Position numbers and translations under genes: made by a program. Below the pieces are notes generated by a model, which saw only the letters and a list, made by a program, of their open reading frames with translations, did not search any database and had not been told where the DNA came from. Below are positions 60,260 through 64,000 of a DNA stretch of 64,000 nucleotides, in pieces; the first letter of the stretch is position 1, and each line of letters begins with the position of its first letter. The DNA is from Phoronis australis. Its lineage: Eukaryota; Phoronida; Phoronidae. The stretch lies in NCBI GenBank assembly GCA_002633005.1, contig NMRA01000360.1, positions 378,758 to 442,757 of the forward strand. The letters are read 5' to 3'.

Positions 60260-61970
60260 ACTGCCTAATGCACATCACAGATTTCATAGGACCAAACACG
60301 ACTTCATCTAAAATGCATTTAATCCACACGATGTATTTGTCACCAGTGGCTTGCAAGCTCATAGATGTTCGCGACGTAACGTAGGCCTTATAATCTGGCA
60401 CGCCCACTTCCTCTACCCATAGTTCATAGCGAATGGATGTGCTTTCGATAAACTGCAGATTCCATGGCAGACCCCAGCTTAGTTGAAACATCTTTTTTCC
60501 AGCCAATTCGTCATATTCACAAACAATGTCAAGAACTACACTTGGAAAAAGTGGAGGTACATCTTGCGCAATACTCTCTTGATGGTGACCGTTATCTAAA
60601 GTTTGTTTTACTAAATCGATAATTCCATTTACATCAACAACCGTGTCCTGATAAATTCTAAACAGCCACTCTGGGTCTGCACAACACAAATGTAAAGGAA
60701 CTTCCTCACTTGACAAAATTTTTAACTGGTCGGATTTGGATAAGTGACTGATTCCCCCTATACTAGGGTCTTCCTCTGGATGAGTTACAGTGTGTCTTTT
60801 ATCCATGTTCCTCCAAGACAGATAGGTGACACTAGGGCTGCCTTTTTCAACCATTGTCTTATAAGGTGTGTAATGAGCTGGATTGACAGCATATGGAAAC
60901 AACTCTACGAGAATGGAATCTTCTGGGAGAAACATACCAAGCACCATCAGAGACCCATGCATTCCAATCATGACTTTGGCACAAGAAATTTCTTGGATGA
61001 TCTCTTTAACAGTGTGTGTCTCGAGGCTGACTGAAACTACTTTCATGGACAATTCTTTCACAATCCGAAATATCAGTTCCCCCTCGTTCAGTACAAGTCT
61101 GTTATGTTTACGGGACAGTATGACAACAGTTTTCGAATGAAAATCACAGCCTTTGCTAATAGACAACTGGCCAGACAGAAAGCCTGTAAATGCTTGACAG
61201 AGTGCTGGGTTAAATTTACTGCCCTGAACTGGACGCTGAGGCTCTTGAAACCCATAATCATACCAAACAGTACTTTTCGACAACCCCACAAAAGCATCAA
61301 CAAAGCACACCAAATCAAATTGTGAACTCAACAGGTTTTTCTTCGTTAAGGGATGAAGACTTGATAACATCATGTAGAGATCTGTGAATTCTGTTTCTTC
61401 CACGTCATCCATAAACATTAACTGTAAGTCTAAAGGAGTGTTGAAAAACTGGTTCAGTATCCTGACAGTGTGCCACACAGGTAATAGATCGTCATGAAAA
61501 ACATGCATGATGTTGTCTGGGTGGAACCGTGAAAACAACAAGGTTGTTGCATGAATGTATGTCCTGGTGAATGATGATAACGATGAAACTGGCAAGTCAA
61601 CATAGTTGAAGAACTTGGCTGAATGATCCGACACAGATGAGAAATCCATCAGACTTGGACTATGCCGATCCTCGGGTAGTCCTTCAAAAATACTTGAGGT
61701 TTCATGGAAGATTACAAACTCATTCCATTTTGTAGAGTAACAGAGATTCTTGAAGCGGCAAACTCTGTTTGTGTGATTGCTTCCAGAACACCAGATGGAG
61801 CTGTGAGTTGCATTTATACCCAAAGTTTCTCTTGATTTATGCGTAAAACTTTCCGTTTGACCATCTATTGTGTTTTGTACATAGTCAATATAAAACTTTC
61901 CAAGTAAGAAAAACAAAAATGTTATCCACACATACAGCCACTCTGGCTTGGACAATCCAAATATAGACAT
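60258..61970 (-). CDS. POMGNT2: Protein O-mannose beta-1,4-N-acetylglucosaminyltransferase 2
   Basis: GT61-family ER enzyme that adds beta-1,4-GlcNAc to O-mannose, the first step towards the core M3 glycan of alpha-dystroglycan. 570 residues from ATG at 61970 (context aaaATGt); human POMGNT2 has 580. The frame is open 8 codons further upstream, but only from a TTG. Type II membrane protein: hydrophobic anchor about residues 10-27 (YVWITFLFFLLGKFYIDYV). Conserved blocks: RVCRFKNLCY (about 69), HPDNIMHVFHDDLLP (about 150-164), FVGLSKSTVWYDYGFQEPQ (about 227), LSRKHNRLVLNEGEL (about 285), VMIGMHGSLM (about 333), VELFPYAVNPAHYTPYKT (about 355), VTHPEEDPSIGGI (about 395), HLCCADPEWLFRIYQDT (about 427). 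A fibronectin type III-like end follows from about 472. Single coding exon, as in vertebrates. Possible N-glycosylation sites NAT and NHT near residues 53 and 65. Confidence 0.96.
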   Translation of the reverse strand: MSIFGLSKPEWLYVWITFLFFLLGKFYIDYVQNTIDGQTESFTHKSRETLGINATHSSIWCSGSNHTNRVCRFKNLCYSTKWNEFVIFHETSSIFEGLPEDRHSPSLMDFSSVSDHSAKFFNYVDLPVSSLSSFTRTYIHATTLLFSRFHPDNIMHVFHDDLLPVWHTVRILNQFFNTPLDLQLMFMDDVEETEFTDLYMMLSSLHPLTKKNLLSSQFDLVCFVDAFVGLSKSTVWYDYGFQEPQRPVQGSKFNPALCQAFTGFLSGQLSISKGCDFHSKTVVILSRKHNRLVLNEGELIFRIVKELSMKVVSVSLETHTVKEIIQEISCAKVMIGMHGSLMVLGMFLPEDSILVELFPYAVNPAHYTPYKTMVEKGSPSVTYLSWRNMDKRHTVTHPEEDPSIGGISHLSKSDQLKILSSEEVPLHLCCADPEWLFRIYQDTVVDVNGIIDLVKQTLDNGHHQESIAQDVPPLFPSVVLDIVCEYDELAGKKMFQLSWGLPWNLQFIESTSIRYELWVEEVGVPDYKAYVTSRTSMSLQATGDKYIVWIKCILDEVVFGPMKSVMCIRQ

Positions 61971-62704
61971 TTTAGAAACATCAAAAACTCCCAATGCATG
62001 TGGGATAGGTTGAATAAAACTTCAAAACATATGCACTAGACAAGCTTGATTGTTGCGTGGCAACACAATGCCAGACAATGTGATGCCATTATTGTTAACT
62101 AGAGAGCAACTTTTATGCAGCTGTTTTTAATTCACAAGTCCATAAAAAACGTGGTTTCTTTCCTGTTGTCTCAAGAGAACAGACCCCTGGCTCCACTCAG
62201 CATATTTCACTTTACAGGAATTGAGAACCTTCAGAAACCAGCAGTCCACATTAAGCATTTGATTGATATGCCATCACAAGTTGATTGATCATTCTTCCAT
62301 TCTTGATATATGTCTATGCTGAAAACAGAAGAACAACAATACTAGTGCGGCATTACTTGGTATTTTTAACTTTAAAGTTCTTGGAGCAAAATACTACAAG
62401 CTACAGGGACATCTGACAACGGACAAAAGGGGCTCGAGATTCTCCATTTACACCAAATGCATACAATGATTAATACTAGACTGCATCAAATAGCCGGGTA
62501 ACAAGTGTCCAGGCTTTTCACGAATTGGGGCACAAGCAATACCTATTACTTGAATATCAGCATGGATACCAATAGCCTCGTCCTCATGCCTCAAAATGGA
62601 GCTGATTGAAGCTATCTTGAGGCTTGGGAACGAGGCTGGGATACCCATAGACGGTTCCACCATCTGAACTGGGCCAGCACAGCTGGCCAGCATCCCATAG
62701 AGCT

Positions 62705-62890
62705 GCCATATGTCAGGCGCTTTTCAGCAAAATAGTTGCTACAAGTACCTTTTGAGCATACAGAGACATCTTGGGAGGCCGCTGATATCTTTAATTTCTT
62801 CCAAATCAAATAACTGGTTCAGTCATAAAGATTTCTTTCCAATACATTTCTTCGCTCATCATAGATACCATTTTGTCCACGTACAAGAGG
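62705..62890 (+). repeat. Dispersed repeat R1, copy 3 (diverged)
   Basis: Shares gcgcttttcagc, taccttttg-cata, gaggc-gctgatatctttaat and ttccaa with copies at 9741 and 25595, with lower identity. Confidence 0.55.
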
Positions 62891-63182
62891 TGCGACCCCA
62901 GCAGGCAAGTTTCAAGCACTAACTATATAACTCTGGCAGATCGCCAATGTAATGCGTTAGTGATGAGCTTACTCCCAAGGTCACAGAGGTCACCCTCCTT
63001 GAGATTTAAAAATTTACAGATTGATGCAATCAAAGCAGAAATGTGTAAGTTCCCAGAAATAAGTCAGTTGCCGACTTCAGTAACTGCCAAAAACTCAGGT
63101 CACATTAGGGTATGTGTCACCAAGGACACCCACTGCCAAATCATTTCATATATATAGTTAGTCGACGCCATTAGAAGAATTT

Positions 63183-63201
63183 GATGATGATGATGATGAT
63201 G
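63183..63201 (+). repeat. (GAT)n microsatellite
   Basis: Six uninterrupted gat units. Confidence 0.9.
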
Positions 63202-64000
63202 CCCTGACCAGCCATTTTTAAACAGCCAGTTGGGAAGCTTAATTTGCCGTTGGTAACAACATAAAGAGGTTGTCCATCTTGGTCTGATGTCTTAGTGATT
63301 TTCACCAGAAATCGTGCTGGAGCATGTAATATGACCTCAAAGAATACTGCTTAAACTCTATTATTTTTCTTTCAAAGTTGCAATTCATCCCGGCGATCAG
63401 CTGGCTGAAAATGTATTGAACTGGGTCTTTTACTTTCATAAAATCAGTCTCAGAATATTCCTTACCTAGACAGGACATTACAATATAAGACAAAAAATCA
63501 GACAAAATACCATTTCATTGGCACCATCACAGATAATTCTGATAACATTAAAATAACTAGGGTGGAAAAAATCTAATCAAAGAATGGCTCACCTGGAATT
63601 TCCGTAGATAAGCCCATGGGCGTGTATTCGGAAAATGAAAATTTTCAGGCATTTTAGTAACACCAAATAAATACCCGGGCATTTATTCGGAAAAGGGGGC
63701 GTGTAAATGGAAATTATGTCATAGTTTTACCGACATTGACATTTTTTGCTTAAAGCTGTGTTTTAATGAATGCATTCTTCGCCAACACCTTGTTTGTTTT
63801 TATGAGTGATAAATTTTCCACAAAGCTGAATTTGTGACAAAAAGTTGACACGGCGTGGGCTTTTAAAAGGAAAATTTCCAATGCCCCACTGCATGTCTGC
63901 ATCAAAAGTTGAAACACCAAACAAACGCCCATGTAAAGAATTCAACATTGGTAGCTACACAGCGGCGAGAAACCCTTTAGAAGGACAAGTACCTTTTACT

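Larger units (their letters stand above)
61971..64000. other. Upstream of POMGNT2
   Basis: Probably holds the POMGNT2 5' UTR and promoter, but no transcription start or upstream exon was identified. Contains dispersed repeat R1 copy 3 (about 62705-62890), a (GAT)n run (63183-63201) and, at 63600-63700, phrases such as gggcgtgtattcgg and cccgggcatttattcgg that resemble ends of a TIR element cut by the window edge. Confidence 0.5.

Noticed and set aside
61971-61994. POMGNT2 starting at 61994
   Set aside because: The codon there is TTG. The first in-frame ATG is at 61970, has a good context and directly precedes the membrane anchor.

Overview
This is animal nuclear DNA: long GT-AG introns, three conserved single-copy genes and many small inverted-repeat transposons. 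Nothing in it fixes the species. One CHD7/8/9-type gene and one p107/p130-type gene suggest a bilaterian outside the vertebrates, probably a marine invertebrate with a heterozygous genome. Four isolated N bases (8596, 13106, 26483, 31046) each sit between two near-identical copies of the same sequence, as if overlapping or allelic contigs had been joined without merging.

Layout. Positions 256-21611 (+) hold the last 19 exons of a class III CHD chromatin remodeller: SANT-like repeats, an acidic segment rich in SUMO-consensus sites, two BRK domains and a low-complexity C-terminus. Its chromodomains and ATPase lie before the window. Four of its introns each carry a copy of an apparently dual-guide box C/D snoRNA whose two guides match 18S rRNA. 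Positions 23979-55620 (+) hold a complete 23-exon pocket-protein gene (RBL1/RBL2, 1,051 codons) with an E2F-type site 70 bp before its start codon. Positions 60258-61970 (-) hold an intronless POMGNT2, a glycosyltransferase of the alpha-dystroglycan pathway. The remainder is introns, UTRs and intergenic DNA filled with foldback elements, minisatellites and dispersed repeats.

How the genes relate. CHD followed by RBL on the same strand matches the CHD9-RBL2 neighbourhood on human 16q12.2 as I remember it, so the pair may be an old linkage. Both act in the nucleus, CHD on chromatin and RBL as an E2F co-repressor. POMGNT2 acts in the ER and has no obvious link to them.

Most striking: (1) the four-copy 18S-guide snoRNA family; (2) two minisatellites whose repeat units contain a splice site of the CHD gene, one a donor and one an acceptor; (3) two copies of an element flanking RBL exon 15 in which a CTCF-like motif recurs about every 145 bp; (4) a transposon family with clean 6-bp target duplications.
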